64,000 nucleotides of DNA from Trichostrongylus colubriformis (Eukaryota; Nematoda; Chromadorea; Rhabditida; Trichostrongylidae): contig OZ022256.1 in the NCBI GenBank assembly GCA_963978905.1, positions 33,691,426 through 33,755,425 of the forward strand, written 5' to 3'. The translations under genes were made by a program, and so were the position numbers. Each line of letters begins with the position of its first letter. Position 1 is the first letter of the stretch. Below the pieces are notes generated by a model. That model ran no database searches and was not told the DNA's origin. It saw nothing but the letters and a program-made list of their open reading frames with translations. Shown piece after piece: positions 40,522-52,600 of the stretch.

Positions 40522-41327
40522 TTTGGTTGTACCGAAGTCTTGTAGGATTTTCCAAAAACATCAATAACTCTTGCTCACTTCGAGACAGATCTAGGCTGTT
40601 AAGGAATATGGTGAAACGTTCTCTAACTAAGCTTTCTGGCAAAGTTTATATTGACCCGCGAGATTCTGTGGAGAAAGCTACAATGCCCGTAGTCGATGCC
40701 CTAACACGCGGTGTCATCTTCTGTGGGTGGTCTCACGGCGCCCAAACATGGGGTAAGGAATGTCTGAGCTACGAGTCCGTGCGCCGCTGGTTCGTCAGCT
40801 TCAGCAACGGCGAGATAGACATGGAAGACAAACCATGCTCAGGACGGTGCCACTTCTGGAATGCGCAAGACGGTCTTTGCTGCCGTATACACCCGCCAGC
40901 TTCAGTAGCTCACCATCGCCGTTCTAGAAAAGCGCCGGAAAAGGTCCGCGGTCACCCTTCTTCATGACGACGCCCGCTCCCATGTTGCGAGGGGTACTTA
41001 GGCCAAGCTACAGAAACTCATTTCGACGTCCTGCCCCACTCGCCATACTCCCCAGACATTGCCCCTTTTGACTATCACCTTTCCCATCCTCTTTAACCCT
41101 TCCTGGCAAAGAGAAAATTCGTTGATTATGACTCGCTTGCAAAGGCGATCGCTAACTTCTTCGACTCTCAGAACGCGGAGTTCTGGGAGGAGGGAATCAA
41201 CGATTTACCCATGTGGTGGTAGATAACGATGGTGAATACGTTCTTGCCTTATTGCCGTTCGCTGGAAGAAATAGTAGTGAAAAGTAATTATCGAAAAAAA
41301 ACCCACAAGACTCTTGGTACAACCTAA
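40522..41327 (+). mobile_element. Mariner element, family C copy 2, internally deleted
   Basis: Flanked by TA (40,520-40,521 and 41,328-41,329). The left end TTTGGTTGTACCGAAGTCTT and right end, reversed, TTAGGTTGTACCAAGAGTCT match family C. The N-terminal transposase part is readable from MVKRSLTKLSGKVYIDPRDS at about 40,609 through CLSYESVRRWFVSFSNGEID to GRCHFW. It then jumps directly to HPPASVAHHRRSRKAPEKV, a segment about 140 residues further on in the copy at 29,974-31,218. The C-terminus (HDDARSHVARG then stop; FAKRKFVDYD-like and FWEEGINDLP) is in other frames. About 430 bp is deleted, so it can move only with transposase supplied from elsewhere. Confidence 0.9.
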
Positions 41328-41393
41328 TATATAGTATGAATACCCAGGTGGGAGGCCGTGTAAGAATTCGCAAAATCCGGCGCGGAGAGGAGA

Positions 41394-41876
41394 TCAGTCA
41401 CCGAAAGGAAACCAAACAACTATACCCATGCATTCGACTTTATCCGTCACGAGGAGCCCATTATCACTGCACTCAAAAGCTGACATGCGAGCAACTTTTA
41501 AGAACCATGTTCGGATCGGTTTTAAGTATGACGAAACAAGGCAATGCTCAGCGACAAGTTCCCTCTTATCGTTCACATTGATGTGCTTCAATAAAGTAAT
41601 GTCAACTGTTTCCTTTTTCGCGTTCCCTAGGACTATGTCTGTAGTCGTTCTGATTTTTAAGCTCTTTCGCAATATATCACTAATAGCACTGATAGACTCA
41701 GGTTGTGTAAAGATTCCCTTGGAGTTCATGAACTGGATTTGACTGATTCTCAAAGAAGGGAAGTCGTAGTAGATTCCATGCTGCCTGCATAAGACTAGAA
41801 TAGGGTATGCAAGAAGTGAGTAAAGAAGGACTATGCAACAAGCCCCATTCTGCTCAGATCCTGTTATTTCTTCCAA
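41394..41876 (-). CDS. Hypothetical 160-codon open frame
   Basis: An uninterrupted minus-strand frame with protein-like composition (ESISAISDILRKSLKIRTTT, DITLLKHINVNDKRELVAEH) and an acceptor-like TCTTATGCAG just before QHGIYYDFPSL. This suggests an exon beginning near 41,792. No donor, partner exons or domain were recognised, and it begins only about 70 bp from the end of the family-C mariner. Could be an exon of an unassembled gene or chance. Confidence 0.25.
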   Translation of the reverse strand: MEEITGSEQNGACCIVLLYSLLAYPILVLCRQHGIYYDFPSLRISQIQFMNSKGIFTQPESISAISDILRKSLKIRTTTDIVLGNAKKETVDITLLKHINVNDKRELVAEHCLVSSYLKPIRTWFLKVARMSAFECSDNGLLVTDKVECMGIVVWFPFGD

Positions 41877-41962
41877 GGCTTCAGACGTGACAATTATCTT
41901 CTATGCAGTCTGTAGATCTGTAAATGAGCGTCACATGTTTGTCATGCTCAGATTCGTCTTTG

Positions 41963-42002
41963 GATAATTGCCCAAGAGTGCTGATAATTGCCCAAGAGTG
42001 CT
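41963..42002 (+). repeat. Perfect 20-bp tandem duplication
   Basis: GATAATTGCCCAAGAGTGCT occurs twice head to tail with no spacer. Confidence 0.9.
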
Positions 42003-42641
42003 AACAAAGGAATTTCTCTGCGATGTTGGAAACATAAAAGATTACGCTCGTTGTCGAGCGATGTTGACTTGTTCATTATTGAGACTCGAATGGGCTGAAA
42101 TGGGTGCCGTAGAGCTCCACCTCCGTCGAAGCGTAAAATCGAAGCAGTGCACTTCAAGTGTCAGCGACTTCATGCATACCTTTGTCGTACTCTAAGAATT
42201 GGACCTGAAGTTGATATGACTTGGCAATAAACGTGTGCTGCTCAACTATTAGGTTGAAGTAAGGAAAGGAAAGTTCTGACCAGTTTTGTACGTTTACAAG
42301 GTAACTTCAAATTTGAAAGCTCTTCAAAATGAATCAACTTACATATTGAGCTTCTCAAGATACAAAAATTGCTCTTTTGACTTCATGCCTCCCCTTGAAA
42401 TGCCACAAAGCTTTTGAATTATAAGGAAAATTCTGAAGTACTGCCAATATGGCACTTTTTGATGACTCCACTTCATGAGTTCTCATTTAGTCGAGTCGCC
42501 GCAAATGCAACTGCAAATGTGAATGCTTCAAGGGGAGGGGGGTGGGGGGAAGTATTGGATGGAAGATTTTGTCTCTGGTTTTAGAAGTGCAGAAGTGAGT
42601 AGGAGTTGCTGTCTTCAACTGATCAAGTCGCTTTAACTAAA

Positions 42642-42878
42642 ATGGCAGGAAGCGACGAAAGTCTATTTCTGCAGGAAAAATCGGAAAAAATTGAGTTTTC
42701 CATACAAATGTGGTTGAAAACTTCAAGTAGCTTTGATTCGAAAAGAAAACCCCAAAAACGGGTGCAGCGCGACGCCTGGGAGCAGGCATGCGCAAGCGCA
42801 TTTTCCACAAATCGTCTTCCAGTAATTAAAGCCCTCATTCAACCACCATATTCAGCATATGTATCTAGCGCTAACTAA
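42642..42878 (+). CDS. Hypothetical 78-codon ORF
   Basis: Begins MAGSDESLFLQEKSEKIEFS and continues FDSKRKPQKRVQRDAWEQAC to a TAA. The composition is charged and protein-like and the ATG context (TAAAATGGC) is good. No domain, splice partner or homologue in the window. Confidence 0.25.
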   Translation: MAGSDESLFLQEKSEKIEFSIQMWLKTSSSFDSKRKPQKRVQRDAWEQACASAFSTNRLPVIKALIQPPYSAYVSSAN

Positions 42879-45800
42879 GCTTTCCCAAAAATCTGGACAA
42901 AGCCTTCAGTAGCAAAGAGTTCAGAAAGATGGTGATTTAAATTAGACCTGTCTTTATTTCGGGCGAAATAAATCGCCAGGCCTTCATCAAAATGAGATGA
43001 GTAGGATGCACGGTGTTGCCAAGAGTGTAGCGAATCGAACGGTGCTTATTATGTGAGAAAAGATGCAGTCTGAGCCGAGTTGTGATCTCCCGAGGTGGAA
43101 ATTGCGAAAATTGGCCAGAATTCCCCTTACAATCTAATACTATTGTTCCATTTGGAAAAATTCGCCAGCGGGCGTACTTAGTAGCGTATGGCCATATCTT
43201 AGCGTCACGCGGTGTCATATATCATATTCACGAATCCTATTTTGGCCTTAATCGACTATCACGGTCACAAACGCCGCCAGCGGTATGATATTCGTGGTTG
43301 AGATGTTGAGTAACCCTTGCAGGCGAATTTCTCCGAAACTGACGTTTTGTTCTAATACGCGGTTTGCGAGCATAACAGTCGATTAGTACTGGTTTGCGAA
43401 AGCCAAGCTGCGTTTTCTTTTCAAAAAGGAATAACAGCGGGTGGTTCAGTCCGCTTTTGGCAGCCAATACATGCTTTGATGTTATATAATGTAATCTCTG
43501 AAATAGTTTTGATCTAGGTTGCTCTCCTTTTCTTGCTTGCGTATTACTCTTCACTCTTTTTTATTCGGAACCTTGGTTTCATCGTACCATTTACTGCCTT
43601 ATTTATTAAGTTTTCGACTGGTAGGTCCTCGAGGTATCGTCAAGTATCTCTGATGATTTTTGTGCCATACTCCGCTACTATCAAAGTCTTATGCAACAAC
43701 AAGCATAAAACACATCTTCAATTGCTTCAGCATGGAGTTCCAGTTTCTTCTTCGGTTGACGCCACATCCCGCGGTCATTTCTTGCGAAAGAACGATTCCT
43801 ACTTCGATTTTAGCTCAAATCTTGATTACTGGCTTCATTCTCCGCTAAACATTCTCGATGCGCTGTACCCACATATCTAGAACTATATCCTCTACCAATT
43901 CTTTGCTGATTCGGCAAGCAGCTTCACCACCCTTGATTTTTTCATACAGCTGACCTGCCAACACTTATAAATTTTTGCTCGATTATAAGGTCAACGGTGA
44001 AGCAGTCATACAAACGCGATATTTCAAAAATGCAATAAATAGTGCGGGCAATTGTAATACCCGTCGAAATAAGGGAAACTTTAATCCGAAAGTCAAAATT
44101 TACACAGATTTTCCTCGGAACTTAAAACCTTGATACCCAAAACCATGACTTTCAACAAAACACTTTAAGAAAACCATCGTCTCAAATATGTTCGGTTGTC
44201 GCGTAACCGCATCCACTATGGGAAATGGTTTGATTTCTATGAAATTTGTCACTCGGGAAGAAGTCCATTTGGGTGATCTTTGGGAACAAAAATTTTAAAA
44301 AAAGTATTGAGTGGTGCGTCGTCGCAACCCTAGCACGAATTTTGTTAAATCGATCGGAAGGCGCCTTTCACAGAAAAAAGCGCAAAATGCCGTCTGCCTG
44401 GCCCCAAATACTTATTTTTCGCGTAATCCTTCTTCCTAATATCCCTTGCACCCACTGTCTTTGATGAAAAACAGCTTCAGTTCTTCTTTTGTAGTATTCA
44501 GTAATATGGGATAAGAAATATTCCTAGTACGTGCCATGCGCGTAGTACTGAGGGGTGGGGGGGGGGAAGTGTGGCTATTCACAATGTGTGTGGCTTCCAT
44601 GGCGATTTTCACCTGCGAAAGATACATCAGGAAAGGCGATCGCCATTCCAATGTGTAGGTGCATATGAGGCTCACATGCGACTCTTTCTAAACAGTATCG
44701 CTTCGAGGCCCTCGGATAATAGTTATTGTCACGTACGTGCTTACAGTGGCTGGGTAAATGCTCAAATATAACATAAAGAGGGATTTCAATTCTCAGCTCT
44801 TTGTTATTTGTACCTGTTATCCTTCGGTACACTTGCAACTTGCCATAACCATGTACAAATCAGCTGCCTTTTGGAAAGTGGTGAACTAGGCTGTTTGCAC
44901 GTTTCTGAAGTTTTGAAGAAGCACAGAGCAGAAGTATTCGGAAAAAAAATGCGGCTAGTAGAGTTGTATTTGTGGCTTTCCTGAAGAAAGCTCCAGTTGA
45001 TGGCAGTGTCCTCGAATTCAGCTACTGCTTCCCGTTGGGACGACCCTCCTATAGTATTGTGCCAGCGATGCCTCTTCCTGTGACTGCCATAACGTACCCA
45101 GCCTTCATCTCTACTTATACTATCTCACAGTACTTTTGCAAGGCAAGTTGTTCACGAAAAAGGTTGTCAGCCACATCACTGCTGCTTTGTTATTCACACA
45201 GTTGGCTACGCACCCAAACTCATTATCGTTCCCGGTAGCCAGAACACCTTGAGAGTAAGCAAATTGTCGAACATGTATAAATTGCTCACCTTACTTCTCG
45301 CATGATAACTTTTGGATTCGGTTCGAGCCCCCAACAATATCAATCCCTCCGGTTAGCGTCTGGGTGGGTGAACAACAAAGATCGTATCTCCTGTTACAAG
45401 GGGGAGTCACAAACATTAGCAGCTGTTTCCTATTCTATGAGTTCAGAAGGCATTTAAAATGAATAACGAGTAAAATGTGGAGTTCTAAATTTGGTCCGTT
45501 TCCTGCTAGAGTCAACCGAGACCTCGTAATATCTAATATGTTTTGAAAAAATCATCAGGGCATTTCATTTCGTTGATTAAAACTTTATGAAGTTTGTAGG
45601 TAGCGCAAGCACAAGAAATTGGAAATACCAGAAGGCTTTCGCTCCAACATAATGAAGCGTCTTTGTAATCGAATCATCTATAAAATTAATAATCTTCAAA
45701 ATCACAACTGATAAGGCAAAGCAAAGCTAGTAGCACTATGAAGAATTTTCCACAGGGAGCACTTACCTAGTGAGGGGGATAGGGAATCACATGCGGGTTA

Positions 45801-46603
45801 GTAGCATTTGGAAATACTCCTTTTGCCTATTTTCTCTTGAATATTGGAATGGCATCTTTGATGAAAATGGCGGACCATTCACGACATCTTTCACGATTGT
45901 TTCAAAAGGTGCACATCTCAAGAACCTCTCACCGGTTTATTCAGAAGAAAGAAAGTGATTGTAAAAAGAACCGTATCGGTGGTGCAGAACCATGGCTTGC
46001 CGAAACAATGTTCCCATCATTGGCGCCGCCACTGTTTTGACTGTTAACATTTATCAGCTGAGAAGGATGGAGTAATAGAAAGGAAACAAACGTTTTTCTT
46101 TCCGCAAGTTTCAATTTGCCCAATGATTGACATTATATGTATTGATAATTTTTCCTGAGGTAGTCAATTATTTAATAAAAAATCCAAGCTGCTTGAATAG
46201 TTAAAAGGATCGCCCACCTGGATAGGACGTACTACACATGTTACAGAGGCAGTTTTACAAAAAAACTTTCGATATACACACCAATTACGATATTTACCCA
46301 CGAAATCGCATTTGGAATAGCATTGGCGTCATCCACATGTTTGCCCTTTCCGATGCTGTTAGTTTATCCATAAACGTTGTATACTTAATCAAACTTTCCT
46401 GCATAATTCTTTCTGTATATTGTTGAAATCTCAGAAATGTTGAGGAGAACTTTTCGATAAAAATAGCCTGCTTTTATGCGCTTCGTGGGACCAGCTTCAA
46501 GGCCATTTCTGCTCCGACCGGCAATGCCCACGACGATAACGCATGACTGCCACCATCGTTCCTCATCGCGGCAAAGCCTCAAACATCGACTTCTCGACAA
46601 TCA
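42879..46603. other. Intergenic; no gene supported
   Basis: Several ORFs of 60-115 codons occur on both strands (for example 43,237-43,554 minus, 43,533-43,880 plus, 44,972-45,238 plus) without recognisable domains. The last few hundred bases precede the CHK gene and should contain its promoter, but no specific element could be identified. Confidence 0.3.
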
Positions 46604-46617
46604 GCATTAAATTTCAG
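46604..46617 (+). promoter_or_regulatory. Candidate trans-splice acceptor for the CHK gene
   Basis: ATTAAATTTCAG fits the nematode acceptor consensus and lies 34 nt before the ATG at 46,652 with no upstream exon evident. Nematode mRNAs often receive a spliced leader at such a site. It could instead be a normal acceptor for a 5' non-coding exon. Confidence 0.45.
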
Positions 46618-46651
46618 CATCTTGACGTTTTTTAACTGTATTCGGAGGCCA

Positions 46652-49600
46652 ATGGGCTGTCGACCGTCGACCCCTGAAGTCATCACTGTGACGCCTCCTG
46701 ATCCCCCTCCCAGTGATGTACCGAGTGATCCTCCACCACCAAAGCCACGAACCTATCGCCCATCAATCGCCAGCCTCCAAATACCCAACCAAGACGATGT
46801 GAGCTCCGAAGGTATAAGGTAGGTAACCAGCACTTCGTTGATTTGAGCCTATAAAACTTTTCCAGCGGAAGGCATCAGTAGAACCCTTATTCAGGTGTAA
46901 ATTACTTTGCTGATGTCAGCTCTGCAGGCAATCTAACCATCATTATGAAGTTTTGCACAGTTTTCAAATTAAAAAGCACAATTGTGCAAAGTGTCACAAA
47001 TTTCGGGCTCTCTTCATCTTCGCTCCTTCAGACTGATGAAATTCGAAAAATTCGCCAATTAAGCTCCCCCTCTTCAGCAATGCCTCAAAAAGATTCTGCT
47101 AGTTGCATGGTTAATAGTGGAAGGCATAAATGGCTACAACCATCCACGAGGAAGCGGGACTTAACGATCCCAAACACGATTGGACGTAGATCCAAACCAG
47201 GCACCTGGGCGGATATCCGCTAAAAAATGTTGATTTAGGAATCGCCATCTCGGTGCATGCGGTCGATCCGTCGGTTTTCCAGATACAAAACGTTTACTGA
47301 GTACGAAGTTGGCACAACAACGATAAGCACCATGAAGCACCAATGTGTGCCTACGGAGTTAATAGACACTGAAGGCATCGAGTGTCAGTGCAACTTCGGA
47401 GAAAGTAATTTTCTTCGGGAGAACTTGCGTAGTCACAATAAATGGAAACAGATGCACCGTAATTGGCGCACACTACTTTCATTCAAAATTAGTGTCCATT
47501 TCCAGTGCCTATATAGGGCATGGCCTGAGTGGCCAGGGTGAGAGTGTGTGGCGAGGGTGAAAGTGTGTGGCGGAGTGAGAGAGTTCGATACACACTCACC
47601 GAAGTCCGAAGGCTACGCCCTATTAAGCGCCCTGAAATGGACTGCAAGTGACAAGTTGGCCCTTGGAATGACTTCTGTACGAAACTGGAATCTGTACGAA
47701 ACAGTGCTCTAGTGTCCTCTCAGACAGTCCTGTACGGGTGCAGCCGACACCGGCACCAGTTGATCAGTCTGATCTTTAAGCCATTCTAATAGTTATACAA
47801 ACTACGCTTGCCCCTACATAAAAATTATTGGCTCGCTCTTATCTCTGAAAGTGAGAAGACAATCGGGTAAGAACTCAAGATATACAGTAGCGCTCAAAAG
47901 TCTTCGGCGAAATGGTCTTTCACTTGGGCTTTTCACTTGTAACTTTTTTGCCACTGGACAGATCTGAGAGAAATTTTAGCATGTTGTACTTGGAGGCGCT
48001 GCATACTTAATGTACTATTTTGGTGCTCAACGGTGTAGGTTACGTGGTTATATGAAATTTTTTGTTTTCGGAGTGCCATCGCTATGTCGTCCTGCTGTGC
48101 CGCTATCATCAAGAGTCGTGGTCTTTCTACAAAGTATTGATGTTTTCTGAGGCTTGCTCGTGTTGTTTTTGTTGAAAAGCCGTTTTTCTTGACCAAGCTT
48201 CTTACTTTTTTCGGTGGTTTTGTAGTAAATTCTTGTAAAAAAACATGAAAAGTGTCAAACGGCACTCAAGTAGAAGGAAATGTTGGCAATAGGTTCAGGC
48301 ACCACATATTAAAATTTGGTCAAATTTGGTTAAGTAGAAAAAAAGTTATGACAATAAAGTTTTGGCCGAAGACTTTTAGCGCTACTGTATGTTGGTGATC
48401 CTTTTTACACTCTCTCCCTTCACAGCAGTATGTCCTGAAAGATATTATGGCTTTATTTATCAGAGAAACCGAGGTCAGAACGAGGCTAGGGAAGACTAAG
48501 GCAGAACGACGAACCATAGAGGGAGGTCGCTTGAGTTTGGCAAGTGGGCAGAGTGCATCACTATCACTCGATTATGCATCATAAGTGAGTGCAAGTACAT
48601 GTAAGTGAGCATTTCGTGCAGCGTTCGAGACGCCAGAATTCATGTGCTGACAAATGGAACCTCCTATATACACGTGCATATAAAACTTGCCAGTATTATG
48701 TTGAAAGGTCTGGATTATTGCTGAGAACAGCGAAGAGCGCATTACTGTCCATCCTTGGGATCACTTCCATCGACTTGTGGCACATTTCTTGAAGTTTTCA
48801 GGTAGCGACGAACGCTATGACGGGCGTTCGACGAAATGCCATTTGGGGACGATGAAAACTTGATGTCTTTGAAGGCACCAGTAGGGGTAATTGGGTACCT
48901 CAAAGTTGTGGAGTCATAAACAAGCTCCGAGGAGACGACGCATGATACTCAACACCTTCCGAAAAGTGCTCTTAATGCTCCTTATAGTATCTCTACGGTG
49001 ATGCCCTTGGTGTTATGATAGCTTAGGAGTGGATATGTGGGTCAGTGAGGCTGATTGATTTCGATCGCTGCCCCACTTCTGCAGTGAAGCAACGCAAGCG
49101 AAAACGGAAGGTCAGCACGGAAACACGGAATACACAAGTTTAATCTGCTTTCTTTTTCCACGGTGCACCGCTACCTATCATACCAACATTCATCATTAGA
49201 TTCACCAAATTGCCCTTCCTGAGGCCTTGAAACCTTCTATGACTTCTATGTTCCGAATGAGGCAATGCATGGGAGCGACTAAGAAGTTATAAGAAAAATC
49301 TCACGTAAAAATTTTTTTTACTTGTTCTAGTGATCGGTCCACAGACGGGGAGCCGGAAGAGAATCAAGACTACTTGTGCGATACGGACGTCTCCTTGCAA
49401 TGGCTTCTACAGACATTAGCTGACAAGTTCAACAAACAGTTCGACGAAGAACCTCAATGGATTACAGAGCGATTGAACCGACCCAGATGGAACGGTAAGA
49501 TTGCAGTTGCCTCCTGTTCTTCTGGGCAGCGCTTGACGTAATTTGGGTGCCCCAGAAGGCAAATCGCATGAAAATAGATAGGTCTCTCCGGGCCACTCGT

Positions 49601-52600
49601 TTTCAGTCATGTAAACGAAACAGGCACAATGCAGTCTGAAAAAGTTTCCTTCGGCTGGAATAATGGCTCGAAGCGCTTCAGGTCCGTGGAGGGGGGGAGG
49701 CAATGCCTTGGAGAATTTTCGCTCGTGCTTTCTTTATCTTCAAAGTTTGCGCTGCGATGCATCCTGAGGCGGAGAAGTTTTCTATAGGGAATATACTCGG
49801 AAGATCAAGATATTGCAGTCGCGAATATTGCGGTGAATACTTGCTGAGACATCTTCGTCGACGGACCCAGCTTTTTTTTCCCGCAAAGGTTGGGTGTGTT
49901 CGTTCAATTGCAACGATTTCACACCTGATGCGTCAAATGAAAGGGAGATGGCTTCGAGAAACTATCAAACACTTCGCATAAATTCCCTAACCCCAAATAA
50001 TAAGCATTCATGTATTCTTATATGTACTTGAACTCCTTTTCTTTGATAGAAGCACCATTGGCATCGCCATAGCTCACTCAAAGCACCTTCGAGACGAGCC
50101 TGCCAAACGTGGCCACATTAAAGGGGCAACGGTGTTTGTCTGTGGTTAAGATTTCAAAATGAATAATCCATAGATTGGGATTCACCGTGCTCCGTTACGA
50201 ATGGCGTCTTTTGCATTACACTACTTTGTTATCGGTTTTATGGCGTACATTACGGCAGTCGAAGGGTGGAGGTCGATTGGTCGAATATTCGCGCGGCCGC
50301 CGACGACGAGCGGCGCGGCGAACGCGAGTCGTTTGTAGCATCATCCGTTAAAACAGCAACAACCACAGCACATAAGAGCTTCCGAAGCTTCCAGCCTACA
50401 ATCTCTGAAGGTCCCTCACGATACCAGCCCATCGCATAGTGAGCAGAATTCTAACTGACTGCAGCAAGTCGTGCTGACGGCGCGGCGAAACGCGACGCCG
50501 CGAAGCGAAAATTCGACCAATCGACCCTCACCCGCAGTCGAAAGGCAAAAATCAGTGCGGTCGGTGCACGGCGTTAGCGACAGACCGCGGATTATCTAAA
50601 TGCCCTGCGCTGAATGGTGGAGAACGCCCGCGACCGGACGACAGGTTAATAAGGGAACCCGGAAAAGCACAGCAACCACAAAGAGAAGGGCTCCAATTCT
50701 CGCTGGTATTCGCTACCGTATCTAATTTTGTCTTCGCGTTGTACTACTTAACACTCGATAGTGTGTCCCTGGAATTCGATAAGACCGCCTCTGGCCCATT
50801 CAAACTGGCGAGCTGGCGACGGCGAACGTATAGCGTTAGCGTATAGCGTCGGTCGTAAGTGGCCATCGTGAGAATCGCCTCAAACTTTCGCGAATGTAAA
50901 CTTCACGGAAACGGATCAATTGCGAGGAGTAGCACATCTTCATCCTTCAAGATACACCAAATTCAATTCCGAGCGGGAAGATTCATGGTGTATGGTGATC
51001 ACTGTTGCGAGCTGAAGCACTCTTTCTGGACTTTGTTGGTGAAATGTGTGTCATTTTCCAACTGGCAGGGAAGGCTTTGCTTGAACAACTGAATACGTCT
51101 TATTCCAGGCTGGAATGAGTAATCGTTACAGGACCTACATGCATACGGTATCCCCAGTTCACCCACATCGCGCAGCACCACACACGCCACGGGCGTAAAT
51201 GGTTTTAGAGTGATAATGTGTGGTGGAACTTGCGCTAAAGTGTGCTCCAGCGTATTCAGAGCCATGAATTATTACGATTTGGTACCATATGTAAGTGCCG
51301 ATGGCGAAATCGCCATGGAGGGCGGGGCAACGTTGAGGGTCGAGAAGTGAGTGGCTGCGAGTGGCTTTACTGCCCAGTGCATCATGGTGTAATTATTTGG
51401 TTTATTCTCAAAAATACTCACGAATACTTATTACAAAGTTATGAAATATTGCTGCTTTAATTTTTATTGCTTTCATCATGAAATTCTTCGCAGTATTCTT
51501 AATTCAGAGTACGCAACGTCCACTGTCCTTCGCGTGACGTTCGGCTGGGAAGAGGAAGGACTGCCAAAAAGCGTAATATTAAAAACACCGACACACAAGG
51601 ACCTACGAGACGACGAGGAAGCTAAATACCACTACCTCATGTTTAAAAGGTAGCGATACGTTACATTCACCCACAGTTGCCTTCCTGTAATATCGTACAT
51701 AATTTATACATTCGAGGGAATGCAATGTGTACGACTGGACGCAGAAATATAACAAATTACCATCGCCACGCATTTACCATATAAAACGGCATACGAAAGA
51801 GTTCAGTGGAGTGGTTGTAATGGAGGACATTGGTGAACGTGCTGTGCAACAAGACGCCATTAAAGGTTTGACGGTGAGTCAAAAATAGACGTCAGGAGTT
51901 CAAATCGAATCTCCCTGTGACTGTGAGAGCTTCGCTATACGGTCTAATTTTGACAGTATTATCTGATGGTTTTGTTCTTCTCGGTACTTTCACTGATTCA
52001 GGGATAAAGTAGTTCTACCATGCGATACTCTTTTACACTGATATTAACTTTTTCGTAATCATCAGTGATAACGGAACGGTCAAAGCGAGTGCCCTGTTTT
52101 TCATTGAATGAGCTAAGGTGATCCAATTTTCAGATTTTTCTTAATTTTACAAAACGTGTCAGAATCGCTCATAAAGTCACCGGTTGGCTGCCGCACACTA
52201 CTGTGTCCGAAACACCATGTGCGTCGATGGGTCGATAGAGATTGCTCTTTTTCTTGGAGACGGAGTATTTCAGTGCACGCTCCGCCCACCGTGGGCGGAG
52301 CTTAACTCGATTCATGTGTGGTCTTTATTCCTTGTTCCATGTCCTACCTGAACGTGTTCCTGTCCCCACAGGTCGTTTTCATATAATACCTAATTTCGTG
52401 ACAGACGGACGGATGGACGTACAGACAGACGAAGCGTTTCATATAAAGTAAGGGTATTAGAAACTTGCGGTATGTATATAATATGTAGCTGCAACTCCAG
52501 CGCAAGGTTTGAGCTCGCTTCACAACACATTTTGCTCTCGATACCATTTGGGAGGAATCTCCTTCCAACTGTAGTAATCTCATTGCTATTGTCATCTGAC

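Noticed and set aside
43533..43880. 115-codon plus-strand ORF
   Set aside because: No recognisable domain on either strand; a weak resemblance of the minus strand to retroelement sequence could not be supported by an ordered set of motifs.
49495..51507. Alternative exon 3 acceptor at TTCTTCGCAG (51,493)
   Set aside because: With the donor at 49,494 it gives a frame with an early TGA, whereas the acceptor 14 nt downstream (AATTCAG) keeps the frame and matches the family.
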